DNA of 64,000 nt from Cyanoderma ruficeps (taxonomy: Eukaryota; Chordata; Aves; Passeriformes; Timaliidae). How positions within the stretch are numbered: the stretch's first letter is position 1; every line of letters begins with the position of its first letter. The stretch covers positions 12,816,898-12,880,897 of the forward strand of contig VZDJ01004378.1 in NCBI GenBank assembly GCA_008694505.1, in the 5' to 3' direction. Position numbers and translations under genes: made by a program. Below are positions 13,391 through 25,852 of this stretch, one piece after another. The notes under the pieces were generated by a model that saw nothing but the letters and a program-made list of their open reading frames with translations, was not told where the DNA came from and did no database searches.

Positions 13391-16116
13391 TCAATTCCTC
13401 TGATACCTTCAGCCTTCAGCAGGGAAGATGGGAATCCCTGTCATCAGTATTTCAACACTTGACAACTTAACTCTCTGAATACTTAGAAGGCCTGAGTAGA
13501 GAGTCCTTAGGTGAGAAGTTAAACTGTAATGAGATAATGGAGAACAGCATTTTTTGTGCGTATAAAAATTTTTCATGTTTACCTGTGTATAACATTTTTA
13601 TATACATTTTAAAATATAATTCAGGCACATGTAAGAGAATTACCAGATATTTCCCATATTTCTTCCTCTACTGAAACTACTGCAACTCACTGGAATGCTA
13701 CACAATAGCAGACTAAGGAAAGTGCTAATCATAGACTAATTACCGACTCTCTGCCTATTGGAGTGCACTGTTGACTGTGGATAACAGTTTGGAAAACCCA
13801 TGCAGAGTGTGAGAACGGGTCTAATTACCCCAATCTTAGGTCTTGATTTGCAATGAAATGTTGCTATTAAAATTACTGACTAGCAAGATGCACAGGGAAT
13901 CCTCAAGTATGCTTGATTATACTTTCCTATAATGCAAGAATCGGGAGGCTTTCAGTTCTTATAATTAAAGAGATACTTAAGAAGGCAGAAGAAAATAATG
14001 TTATGCATGTACTGGGATTGACCTTGGAAACTAGAGATATCAGCTGCCTACTGTGAAGAGAACCTTACTTGGTATTGCTTTCCAAACTTTTGTTGCTTGT
14101 GCTGAACTTTCTGAGACAGGTGCTTGCCTCAGGCTTGAGTTATTAGTACTTTTTACCCTAGCATCTCCAATCATGTTTTGTACACACTGCAATGTGATCT
14201 TTAGTGGTGTAGTTACATTCTTCTCTTCAACTCTCAACTCTGAGGTATGGAATTTTTGGTGTCAGTAGCTGGAGGAGAAAGAGGACAATGCTTCTGTCCT
14301 TCATCCACTGCAAGACTGGCACTGGGGGTGTCCCAGCCTTGTCTCATGTCTTCTCCACAGAGCCAGGAGGAAGCTATTGCTCTGCTGTGGGTTTCAGCAG
14401 TGCTTGTGGTGCAGCCTGCTGTCCAGCTTGGGAATGTTCTTTCTTTCCAATGGTCATAAAGCCTCTGAGCTGAACCCTCTTGTTCCCAGGCAAGCTGATG
14501 TCAATGTCAGTGGTGTAACCCAAAGGACAAAGATCCTCTGCTGAAGGGCATGAAGGGGAGCCAGCATAAAGGAATAGATAATTATGTGCTGCATATACTT
14601 ACTACCAAAACACATGGTTAACACTGACCATGTGAACATGTTGTCAGCCAAAGGCACAGTAGTCCTAGAAAACTATGCATTAACTGGGAATGCATTATAA
14701 AATACTATGTGTAATATATAGGGCATAACCTCCCACCAGTCTTTGTGAGAAAATACAATAGAAAACAAAAATAGAGAATTAAACACAGTTTTTCAAAATT
14801 AAAAAGTGTTTTTATTGTCCTTTAATAAGTTTTCTCATTCAGTTTTTCACCTACTGGAATTCCACAAAGACTGATCTGTTGGGGCAAAATGTTGGTTTCA
14901 CAGAGACCAGCTTTGCATTTATAAACTCCAACCCACAAAAACATCTCTGAGACTTTGCATATTTTGCTGTGGAGAAAAACATGTATCCCTCTGCTGTTCC
15001 TTTAAAATAAAACCCAATGAAAAACCTTAAAAACTGAGCTGCTCTTCAGATGTGTCTTCAATGCAAAAGTCTGGGGCCAGTATAGGAATAAAAATGAAAT
15101 TCTGTGGCCTGGCTTGGGGAGGGCTGGTCTTAATCAAGTAAGAGCTCTTCCTGATTTTATCTGCAAAATGGTCTAATTGAAATAATTGCCAGTCTGAAGT
15201 TCATTTGAATGGATTAGTAGAGTCAGCTTCTGAGGGTCGTGATGGAAAAGCCCATTGAAACTTTGTCATTGCTTTTGAATGAAAAATGTGCTGGTCAAGT
15301 GCATGAGGAAATAAAAGAGAAATTTATTGATGAAAAGAAAGACCAACTACCGTATTTTTGTCAGCAGGGATGGGAATAATTGTGTAGTGGGAGAGGAGTA
15401 ACACAGCTTTCACCCTCTGCCTCCCTGTTGATCACAGGATTCTGTGACTCTGTGTGATTCTGTTCCTGTGGCCACTCCAGAAAAACAGACATATGTAAGG
15501 TAAGTGCTAACCTGGTGGAGAGGTGGGGGGAATTTAAATCCAAACCTGGAGCTGGTAATGGTATGAAGGGCTACATGCTCATCAAACAAACAAACAACAG
15601 AAAAAACCCTAGAAAAAACCTTTAAAAAAAAAAAAAGAGAGAGAGAAACAAAAACAACCCAATACAAACCAAACCAATCAAACCAATACCCTGCATTGTT
15701 TAATTGAAAAAAGCCCAAAGCAGGTGGTTTCTCATTTGCTACTGATAGTGCTGGCCTCTGCAAAAGGCATTTTTAGGTTCCAGCTGGGATCAACCCCATC
15801 CTTGGAGAACACATGTGGTGTTTTTCTAGTTCTGCCAAGCAAAACAGTTTTTAATAACAGCTGGTCTTTGTAGGAGCCTCACAGGCAGAGGCTCTTTGGA
15901 AGAAATTTCAACGCCATGCATTTCCTCCCCATCTTGTTCAGGTTCCCCTTGCTGATTTGTCTGGGGCTGATTTGTCTCTTGCAGAGCACCTTTTTGTCTT
16001 CATTCCAGTGTTTTCCAAATTGTTTCTGTTTTGAAACTGTATTCTATACTTTAGAGAAAAGGGAATGGCTAAATTATTTTTATTTTTTCCTGGAAGAACA
16101 GAAGGTTTTTTTATTT

Positions 16117-16157
16117 GGCTTAAATAAAACAGTTAAATAAAAGTGGCTTAAATAAAA
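16117..16157 (+). repeat. Short direct repeat, 28-bp offset
   Basis: GGCTTAAATAAAA appears at 16117-16129 and again at 16145-16157, in an A/T-rich stretch that includes further AATAAA-like words. The AATAAA words do not mark a gene end, because no upstream coding sequence is visible. Confidence 0.6.
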
Positions 16158-17317
16158 GGGTTAGTAAGTAAAAGATTTTATTTACTTTAGACAAAAATGG
16201 GATTAAGTGTAGCCTTTTTAAAAAATCAATAATCTGAAAGTAAATTTTGAAAGTTCAAAAAAAAAGAGGGAGTGTATTTTTTGATCACAGTGTATTTTTT
16301 AATTTATTAAAATTGAAGCAGTTCAGTACATTCAACATGAACTTCCACATACTTTAATTGACTAGAGTTGTTATCTCTAATGAGCAAATTATCTGTCTAA
16401 AAGATTTGACATCCTTCTGTATGAAAGTTGGGTGTTATGAAAGCCTGATACTGTTCATTTGGATTGCTATGGTATCTGATCTCTTTGACTAAGATTTTCT
16501 TCTGTTTGGCTGAAGGTAAATAAAATGTTGTGTGTTCCAAAAATGAGATTTAGGATCTAGAGTCTCTTTAGATGAAAGACTTTTTGGCCTTACCACATCA
16601 CACAGCAGAACAGCAGAATTTCTTTTTGGAAAGGAATTGGGAGTATTGTCTAAGAGAAAATGCTTTTAACTTGGGAGGTTTACTACTTTAAACACTGGCC
16701 CTAATTTCTTTGCTCATTTTCTATGTTTTATGTTCTGGAGATCTTCTGCCTATGCAGACCTATTCAGAACTTAGATGTGTCTTCAGAAAAAGATGAAACT
16801 CAACTTTAGAGGATTTTTTTGTATTCCCCTGTTTTTTTTCTGACAAACCATGTCTGCACATGAACTTTGGGATTGCCCTATTCTTTAAGCAGCTGGTAGC
16901 ACAGCTGTGCTCTGAGAAGTATTTAGCAAGTACTGATGACAGGACAGGTATAAATTAGTTCATTGTGTATCACAATCTGTGTCTAGAGTTGAAATGCCCC
17001 ATCACTAGGTGGCATACTCTCTTCAGACTTAATGCTGACCTTTAGAACTATCTGCAAGGACAGTGTGGATTTAAGAAATTATTATTATTAGTGCTAAAAT
17101 GTAATGAGTGGTGAGCCTCAAATCTCTTCTCAAGTGACAACACATGGATGTTTACAGCAACACACAAAGGCAGTCTGGCTTTCTTGTGGAATTCCAGATG
17201 CCCATCATTGCAAAACGTTGCTCATCATCTTCTGGATATTTATGCAGTTTTGTGTTAGAATATATGGAGAACCCAAACATAGTGCAGACCCATCATATAA
17301 GCAGATGCCTGTGATAT

Positions 17318-17322
17318 CATTA
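17318..17322. repeat. Left target-site duplication CATTA of solo LTR
   Basis: CATTA sits immediately before the TG that opens the LTR at 17323. The same five bases follow the terminal CA at 18057-18061. A 5-bp duplication is the size expected for ERVL-type insertions; this reading is inferred from the two matching flanks. Confidence 0.85.
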
Positions 17323-18056
17323 TGTCCTGGGTCATAGAGTATATTCCATTTTCATCTGCTGAAAACAGCTGGGGGGTTGTTCCTCTTTATCTCTTGTTTA
17401 CTCTGGAGGGAGGGGGCGGGTGCCTTTTAATAATGGCCCAACAGTTAATACCAGGTAGGGCATTGTTCTTGTCTTTCTCCATGATGGGCCATTACGACTC
17501 CCCAGGCTGTTCTTTTCCCCAAGCTGTTCCCCTTCCCAACACATACCCACATTCCATCATCCTATTGTGAGATGCTCCACCCAGTGGGAGGAGCCAACCA
17601 TTCCTACCTGGCTAAAAACTGGGATTCAGGACCAGGATGTCCTCTTGCTTCATCCGATTACTGGAGGAAGACTGGACCCTTCTCACCACCTCTGGACCCT
17701 TTTGGCTACAGGATCATCTCTACCTCAACAGACCCACATCTGTCACTCCAGGACTCATTTTTGGACTGCTTCCAACACCCTGACCAACAGGGCATCAGGT
17801 TGTAGCTCTGACCTTTTCAGGGCTTTCCAAAATTGTTGCCTGTTTGTTTGCTGGTTTGGTGGGGTAGTTTTGTTTTTCTACCACATTTGTATTATTGATA
17901 TTCCTAGTAAAGAACTGTTATTCTTATTCCCAAATCTTTGCCTGAGAGCCCTTAATTGCAAAATTATAATTTGGCGGGGGGTGAGGGGTTTACATTCTCT
18001 ATTCTAAGGGGAACCCCAGTTTCCCTGGCAGATACCTGTCTTTCTAAACCAAGACA
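17323..18056 (+). mobile_element. Solo LTR of an avian endogenous retrovirus, structurally complete (734 bp)
   Basis: The element opens TGTCCTGG and closes CCAAGACA, so the ends form a TGTC...GACA inverted repeat (7 of 8 bases). It is bounded by a perfect CATTA target duplication. The body matches bird LTRs I recognise: a U3 with 'gggccattacgactc' and 'aacacatacccacattcc', a TATA-like CTAAAAA near 17610, an AGTAAA polyadenylation-type hexamer at 17906-17911 and a tail with 'aatctttgcctgagagccc'. No gag, pol or env lies on either side, so recombination between two LTRs probably removed the internal part. Open frames inside it, including one of 146 codons at 17567-18007, are not credible genes. 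Family assignment (ERVL-like by the 5-bp duplication) is inferred. Confidence 0.88.
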
Positions 18057-18061
18057 CATTA
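18057..18061. repeat. Right target-site duplication CATTA of solo LTR
   Basis: Exact copy of 17318-17322, directly after the LTR's terminal CA. Confidence 0.85.
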
Positions 18062-19846
18062 TTTGGTGGATAGTCTTCTCTCCACGTGGCAGGAAAAGGA
18101 CTGCCAGAAAAAAAGATAGTTGGGGGTTGGCATAGAACTAATCTCAATCTGTTTATCTAGAGGTAATTTGTGTACTTCTGATGTGAAGTAATTCTGATTC
18201 ATTCATCTGTTTCTTATGTATTATATTATCAGTACGAGATTTGATTAAAACTGGTATGCCAGATTCGGTAGCTCAGCATCAGAAGTGTGCTGCCTAGTAA
18301 ACATAGTTTATATTTGAGATATTGCATTTCAGCTGATCAAATCCAAGTATATTCACAACATTAATTTTATGCTTACAGGAATTCTACCTAGTCTATTTAA
18401 TATGTCACATGGGGTTTAATTCTACTAAGATCAAAAATGTAATCGAATCATCTTTCAAGCTCAATATCAGTTATTAGAAGTTTTACAATTACCCATAAAC
18501 ACAGTGAAATATTGCTCTTCTCCTTCACTTGAACTACAATAGTCTAATGTTTAGTCAATTTTTAATTTAAGGTCTGTTGTCTAATTTAAACTTTGTGTTT
18601 TACTTGCTGTACTTGGAAATGGTATATAAAGGTGTCACTTGCACATATGGACTGGAGAAGTTTCCATAATAATGTTTTAACACTTCTAAATTCTAAGAAT
18701 AGTTGTACCTAGGGGCCTTCTTCAGCCCCTCACAATGGATGCAGATGGTTGATACTGAGGTGGGGAGCAAGGCCACAGCTGAGGCCTGGTCATGGGAGCA
18801 TGGGGGGAAAATGAAGGGACTATTCCTGATTAAAGACATGGTTACAGGGAGACAGAGCAAGAGCTGAGCTGCATACAATAATTTATACAGTTGGTTTGGT
18901 AACTAGAGCTGCTTTTAATAACCATCTCTACTAAACCACCTTGGACAATCCAAGTGCTTTAAGTAGTCAGGCAGCAACAAATGTGATGGAAGAGAACCTC
19001 TTTAAGGTCATGGCAAATCATGTAAATCTGCTGTCTGCTCCCATAAAATTTGCAACAGTTTCAAGCTAGTTTGACTCTGGAACCATTCTTAGTCTGGTCT
19101 TTGCTGAACAACATTTATCAGTTCTGTAAAGAGGATTCTTGAACAAACATTGCAACTTACATAACAGAACCTTAACTGGAGCTAATTAAACCTGATTGAC
19201 ATGAGATATTAGGAATACAAAAGGCTTATTTACCAATCAGCCTCATTCTTCAACATTCATTGTATTTATTTGTTTGTAGAAATTATGTAGGACTGCTTAC
19301 ACGATACAAGTGAGTTTTTTAAGGACATTCTAAGTATTACATATGGTTCAAAAAATTTCAGGCAGAAACGCATCCACTGAGGTCCTATTTCTATTCAACT
19401 GTCAAAGTAAGCAAATAAATATGTTTAAAAATAACATTTTTTTAATGTATCAGTTATTGGTTTCTGTACCCTACAACTGTTTTGCACAGTAAACATGTAG
19501 CTAATGTGTTTTCACTTGTCAAAAACTCTTCAGAATTTTATACCCAATAGATATTTTTTAGATAGAGAAGAGGCTATCTATAGCTAAAAATATTTGTTAC
19601 ACTTCCCTTATTTTGATCCAAATAGAGATATATCATGGTGAAAAATTATGATTGAAAAAATGTGCATTGTGGGGAGGGTAGTTGAACCTTGTCATGTCCC
19701 ATTCCATGTCCAGACTTCTCTCAGCTTTCTGACAGTTTGATGTGTGGAGGAATGATACAGCATGGCCTACAGAGGAAAAATCATGAAAGCATGTGGATCT
19801 GTGGGTGGATAAATAATATAACTGTTCTGTAGAAAGAATTCATGCA
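18062..19846. other. Noncoding sequence, nothing recognised
   Basis: About 1.8 kb of AT-rich unique sequence between the solo LTR and the antisense CR1. I see no gene, RNA or repeat beyond short A/T runs. Confidence 0.55.
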
Positions 19847-20130
19847 ATCCCAGAATAGTTTAGCCTGGAAGGGATCTCTGCACAAAGCAATTAAAACTCC
19901 AAAGTTTTATTTAGTTGTCCAGACCTTTGTTCAATTGTTTTTGGATGTCTCCAAGGATGGAGATTGCTCAGCAGTTCTGGGCATCTGTTCCAATATGTGA
20001 CCACCCTTATGGTGAAGGGCTTAGTATTTGGATTTCTCTTGCTGAAAATCTTGCCTAATTGTACCCATCTTAATAAGCATTGTCTAATTTACCTCTGTAG
20101 TGAATAGAAAGCAAGAACCCCGTCCTCAAG
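19847..20130 (-). mobile_element. Old CR1 LINE 3' fragment, antisense
   Basis: Read on the + strand, this follows the reverse complement of a CR1 3' UTR. A diverged 'cagaatagtttagcctggaagggat' start stands for the conserved CR1 end. Next come words for 'tccaaggatggagattgctcagcag', 'gcatctgttccaatatgtgaccacccttatggtgaag' and 'attgtacccatc'. The many substitutions and small gaps point to an old subfamily. Similarity fades after about 20080, so the right edge is approximate. No reverse-transcriptase sequence is present, and 5' truncation is normal for CR1. Confidence 0.75.
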
Positions 20131-21162
20131 TCTTTTTGGATGGGATTCAATATCCTCAAGATGTGTCTGACACATAGAACCCATATAACACACAGAAATG
20201 GTCTTGAGGCACTTCTAGACAATTGGTGAGGTGAGAGTGATCCTGTCTTGTCTGGCAAAGATACTTCTGAATGTCATTTGAGTGGACTCTCATGAGGAGT
20301 ATTATTGGAGTACCTTCTTACTGGATCTGAAGGAGCCAAGATAGTACTCAAGATGCAGCTGATTTTGCTATTTGGGATTGGTTTAGTACATTGCCTTGTT
20401 CCCCAGTTTGGTTATCTCCTACTGCCTGGCTCCTGAGCCTTCATGAGAGAGGTCATCTTCTCGGCTGACACTGAAACATGCAGCTCTTTCAGAGTGAGTG
20501 AGCAATTTGTGAATTTCCTCCAAATCCCCAAGTATGTAATTTGTAAGTGTAGATCTTTTTTAACTACATAATTTTAAATGGAATAATTATTTCATTATAC
20601 AGTCCATTTGTTACTCACTGATGCTATAAATGGCTCATTCTTGTGGGTTGGTGCTATATACATATTAGCATTATCTTAAAATATTTTTAATGCTTTTTTT
20701 TATTTTTAGGAGCCTTTTAATTATTACAGACTCTATCTATTGCATGCATGTTGCAAATTAAATGCTTTTGTTTACCATTTGTTGATTCCTTATACTGTAT
20801 TACATATTTATTTCTGTTTTATCTCAGTGTGAAATTGTCAAGTATTGGCATGGGAGCAGAATGATTCATGTCATGAGTGTGAAAGAACTAGGCTGAGTTT
20901 AGTATTCCTTCTTCAAACAGAGGAACACTTCTGGTTTTGTTAAAATTTTTTCCCTTTTTTTAAAAAAAACAAAAGCTTATCTTTTCATGCTAGGAATTTT
21001 ACTTAGGTTCTTAATTGGAAGAAATAAGTTTTTTATGGTTTTTTATGCAGAGAACTACTGGAGGAAAAGCAGAAAAAAAGCAATTAGAAAGGCAGAGGGG
21101 CAAAGAAAGACTCAAGCAGAGCAGCTGTTGAGAAAGGAGTGGAAGGAAAATAATTATTTCAG

Positions 21163-21183
21163 GCAAGGGCTTACAGCCCTTGC
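21163..21183. repeat. Hairpin, 9-bp perfect stem and 3-base loop
   Basis: GCAAGGGCT (21163-21171) and AGCCCTTGC (21175-21183) are exact reverse complements around TAC. The surroundings are somewhat GC-richer than average. No T-run or promoter marks it as a small RNA gene, and a stem this short is not a microRNA precursor. Confidence 0.65.
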
Positions 21184-22733
21184 AGGAGCAGAGCAGCTTT
21201 CATGGAGGAGCGGCAATGGCACTGCCTGCCTACACCATCTTTTCTCTGCAAAAAACTTACTTTAGTTGTAGGAGATGGGAATCATTGGTACTCCTTCCCA
21301 AGTAGGAAACATAGTCTCAGACTGCTAAACCTGATTTCACATTTAAGGAGCTTGAGAGCCACTGTTTATGCCTGATATTATTAGTAATAGAAATAGTCAG
21401 CAGTAGAATGATAGCAACAGCATCTTTATCCAAACACCTTAAAAAAATAAAGATAGTTAAAGATCTGTGTGGGGCTGAATCATTAAATTCAGGCAGGTTC
21501 ATGTTTAAGGGCAGTAATCACCATGTGACTCTTTCTTTTGTAGATATTGTGAATTTGACAAGGCAGTTTGTAAACTTATTTCAGAAATAAACATCATGCA
21601 TACAGCACAGAGAAATATTTTTGTATGTGTTTCTTTGGTAATCTGAATCTACTTATCAAATGGCAGAAGCAGTCCAGCTGAAAGCTTTGACACTGCAATT
21701 TTTAAGGACAGGCATTTGCCTGCCTTTCATTTTTGGGTTAATGTCTTGGCACATAATGCTTTGCTTAAAATGTTACTTGGGTTTGTTTTATGTAGATTGG
21801 AATTTTTTTTTTATACTATCATCTTAGGTGCAAAGAAACTTAATTAAACAGAAACAAAAAAAACCCTAAAATAAAGCAAATCTGAACTTGTAAGGACAGA
21901 TTCACTTGTGCTGGAAGGAGAAGGGAAAATTATGGGTTTTTTCCAACTCAGGCTCTGAAGAAGGTTATATGGTCTTTCCACAAACACCTCCCATTAAAGT
22001 TCCCCCTTCTGGAGGCAATGTCTGTTCCCTGACTGAGATTTGTGTTCAGTCTGCCAAACTAATACAAACTAATAATGGCTCACAGCTGCCATTGTCCTGG
22101 CACCAAGTTGGAGAGTGGAGGGATCATGGCTGAAATCCTAAGCATGCTTCATCTCCTCCAAGCACACGTGCTCGTTGTAAGTGAGCAGTACAGAGAGAAG
22201 ATGCCTCTGTCTCCCTCTGCCCTTCCTCCTCAGCCTCTTCAGTCTGAGACTTCTCTCCAGCCTGGACATACCTGTCCTCAACCATATGCCTAGGATCCTC
22301 CCATTTAATTCTTGTCCTTTTCCCAATCTTGCAATATAATCTTTGTCCAAGTCCTTTCAACTTTCCATAGCCTTCCCAGTTGAATTCCCCAGTTTCACCA
22401 AAGTTCCACAACTCCATTTTTTTTGTTGCTCCATGAGCAATTTTTTGTCTCATTTATGGCAGTTTTCAAACTAATATTTAGTGAGGGCAAAACAGAAACT
22501 GACAGAAGCAAAAGTATTTTTAATTTTAAACTATCCTTGCAGACAAGTGGGTTGTTAAATGCTCGCTCAGAGTGGTCTGATAACTAATAATCTCTGTACC
22601 CACCTGCTTTGCTGGTAGAGACAAAGAAGTACAGAACACTTGTGCTGGAACACCTCTGAGGAGGACAGTTGTTTAAAACTCTGGCTTAATTCAGCTCCTT
22701 GTCCACAAAACCTTGAACCAGGAGCAGTTAAGG

Positions 22734-22750
22734 TTTTTTTTTTTTTTTTT
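22734..22750. repeat. Poly-T run (17 T)
   Basis: Uninterrupted T tract following CAGTTAAGG. It could be the poly-A tail of an old retrocopy on the - strand, but no retrocopy body is recognisable beside it. Confidence 0.7.
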
Positions 22751-25700
22751 CATTATAGGGTCTGTTGTTTCAGGGATCAGGCTGGGTTATCATAATGATT
22801 TTATTGGACCTTAGTGTATGTTAATCCTGTCTGGAGCTCTCTGGTGCTCCACATTTCTTCTGAGGCTCCTCACTTGTGCAATGCTGTGTGCAGTCAGCAG
22901 AGACGGAGCTGTGGTGCTGCTCTTTAAACAGAAGCATTTGCTTCCTTTGGTGAAGAGCTGGTGGCTCACATCTTATTTCACCAGTCATTTTGCCACTCTA
23001 AATTTTAGAGCACTTTTATATATAATACAACAATATGTGCTAATTTTTTTTTTCTTTTTTGGCCATTAAGTTATTCTTAGACACAAACATAAGTAATAAC
23101 AGTTGCAAGCAAGTGATCCAGGCAGGATCAGAATAGCTCAGGAGTCTAGGAAAAATCTCTGTCAGTCTAATGCTAACAATGTTCAGAGATAGGTTTGTAA
23201 GCTGCTTTTTTTTTTTTACTCCATGGCAGCCTACCCATAGCATTAGACAAAAAACGAGGGGAGAAAAAAGGCATCATTAATGAGGAAATTCCTTGATGCA
23301 AATAACCATTTTTATACAAACCAGTGAGGTTTCTGACTTTAACACAAGTGTGAGCAATCCTGTTTTCATATCCTTACACAGCTATAGAAAGGCCAATGCA
23401 GAATTTATTCTAAAATCTGTGATTAACAAGTCTCAGTAGACCCTTGAGCAAACAAAATATACACTTGTTATTTGACCAATAAGCAAATCTTGACTACAAA
23501 GAAAAAATATCTTTGGTCATATAAATCTAAGTGAGGATGAAATGTTAATAAACACTGAGTTGGTGTGTATAAATCCCAGATGGCTACCAACAATTTTCCT
23601 ATAAAATATTTATATTACATAAAGTCGTGTATTTATAATTTTGTTCCATTTCCAATTCCACACTCTTTTTTTCCCCCTGCTGTATTCTATATTTTGAATA
23701 TTGCTTGTTCAGTTAAACAAACAAAAATGCATGAAGTAATAAAGGGGTTTTTCCTGGCCTAATTTTTTAAGGACTTGCATTTTTTGCCATATGTAATTTT
23801 CTATTTTATGTCTGTCTTCAAGTCACTCTCTTCAGTGCTGAACCTGTCAGAAAATGAGTAATTGTCTAGAGAGGAAATTTACTGGAAATATTTAATAGCT
23901 GTTGGGGCTCTATGCAAAAGCATCCCACTGACAGTGCTGCCTGTGCACTCCTCTGTGAGATACTCCTCCTTCCACTCTTCCTATTTGTTTGTTACAATTA
24001 GAGACTGGCAGAAAAAGAGAAAGACAAAAATCTACGCTTTAGAAATCGAGGATTTCCCCTGGCTAGAAGTTTTCTTCATGATCTATTGGGGGCAACTCTA
24101 ACAAGTCAACTTCTTGCAGGAAAACATCTAAACATCTGTAAATCACTATAAGCACTGGGACAAATGACCAACATGACAATTCTGCTTCAGAATTGTCAGG
24201 GAAGAAAAGTTACTCTGCACCAGAGGAGTGACTGTCACTGGCAAATGCTGACACCCTCATCCTTGGGCAGCCACTGCTGCACCTCCCTTTGTTTGTGTGT
24301 CCAAACCAGTGTCCTCTGGGTCATGTCACCTGCTCCAGTGCAGGGTCCACCCTTTGGTTTTCCCCCTGTGATTCCAAGTAAGGAGAATACATGGGTAAGT
24401 CAGAAGTCACAGAAAACAACACAAATGCAAGGAAGTTATAGTTACATTTGTTTCTTCTAAAGTCCTGAAGAAAATACCAAATGGTCTTTAATTCAGGACT
24501 AGTTTTAGTTGGTCACGCTGATGTGGATGGTCTGTGCAAAGCTCACTGTAATGGGAAAGCTTTTCTTTTGATTTCTGTATATAGTTTCTTTTTCTTTCCT
24601 GTTTTTTTGGTTTGTTGGTTGGTGTTTTTTTTAGATTGGGCTTTTTGGAGGGGTTTTTTGTTTGTTTGTTTGTCTGTTTTGGTTTTTCTTTTTGAGACAC
24701 TCTATTCTTCTACTTCCTTTGTCATATTATTATTTGAAAAGAATTTTCAGTTTGATTGTTGGTCTCAGTCATTTAATATTCTTGTATGGTTTGCCAGTAA
24801 TGAAAAGTAGATGATGGTTTCTCTAAGCTGTTTTTTTGTTCCTTAACAACACTGGAAGTGTAAATACTTGTAGCTGTAGCCATGCAACTTCAGTATGTAA
24901 ATTTAAGTGTCTTGGGGAACTCACTGTGCGGCACAGACTTCTCCATGCCACAGAGAAACCTGAGAAACTAATAGTTTTTGAACTACCCTCAGAAGTTCTG
25001 CAAACTATAAGCAAAGAGTTCACAAGCAATTTCCCATTGCCATTTGAGATTTTCAGATTATGTGGTCCTGGGTAGGACTTGGCAGTTGGCAGACTGGGCT
25101 TTTTCAGCCTGGATGATTCTGCTACTAAATTAGTGGTGGAAGCCTCCATCCAGTTCTTGTTCCATTTTAACAGGGAGACAATACACAGGGGATCCAGTGG
25201 CTCAATTTAAGCAAGAGGACTTTTTACAGCCTTATCAGAACCCTCTTTCTTTAGTGTAACAACACCATCACTATTCTCCTATTGACACTTGCTTGGGACA
25301 ATGCAGTTGTTGATCAGACTGAGTCATCACTGAGTAAATGAATGAAGAATGCTCCTATATAAAGGACATAAGACCTACTTAAGCACAGTGATTATTTCAT
25401 ATATATCTATTGTTTAAAGTAATCTTACCTTTCTCAGAATAATTTCCCTACAGTGATCTTTGTAAATTTAATTTTTAAGGTTTTATTCTTTATTGCATAT
25501 GCATAATGGCAAGTACCATTATAATTTTTTATTCCTGTTTAGTTGATGGAGAATTAAAATCTGAGACTTACAGTTAGGTGTAGTCTAAAATGCACAATCT
25601 TTGTTTCAAATGGATGACCACAGTTATAATTGCCCTGTCCTGAACTTGCATTTGTTTCTTTACTTTCTCTAAACAAGATAGAAGTTTCAGATGTTTGCTC

Positions 25701-25808
25701 TAATGAGTAATTAAATTAGCCAGAGATAATGTCATACTTATCTGCTGTAAAACTGAGTGGGGAACATGCAAGAAGCTTGTTGAACAATATTTTCTCTTTG
25801 TAATTAAA

Positions 25809-25852
25809 CAGTATATATTATTAGTGACCTCAGTATATATTATTAGTGACCT
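25809..25852. repeat. Perfect 22-bp tandem duplication
   Basis: A 22-bp unit beginning CAGTATATATTATTAG occurs twice with no mismatch (25809-25830 and 25831-25852). Identity between the copies suggests a fairly recent slippage or duplication event. The locus may be length-polymorphic. Confidence 0.85.

Larger units (their letters stand above)
1..17317. other. AT-rich noncoding unique sequence, no gene seen
   Basis: I see no coding exon, RNA gene or recognisable transposon in this 17-kb stretch. Open frames are short, unrelated to families I know, and show no start context, splice context or domain. It holds many T/A runs and scattered short duplications and palindromes, listed separately where they stand out. 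A T/G-rich stretch lies at about 300-395 and an A/C-rich one at about 15580-15700. Very old, unrecognisable repeat remnants cannot be excluded by eye. Whether it is intergenic or intronic cannot be decided here. Confidence 0.6.

Noticed and set aside
15433..15462. GGATTCTGTGACTCTGTGTGATTCTG resembling a CR1 3' terminal repeat
   Set aside because: The sequence on either side shows no CR1 3' UTR similarity, so the short match is not enough.
17567..18007. 146-codon open frame on the + strand
   Set aside because: It lies wholly inside the solo LTR, spans the R/U5-like region and has no recognisable domain.
22124..22453. 109-codon - strand frame rich in E, R and K
   Set aside because: Charged low-complexity translation of a CT-rich stretch; no family resemblance.
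24488..24700. Lys/Pro/Thr-rich - strand frame
   Set aside because: It is the translation of a T/G-rich simple stretch; repeats such as NKPKK follow from the nucleotide composition.
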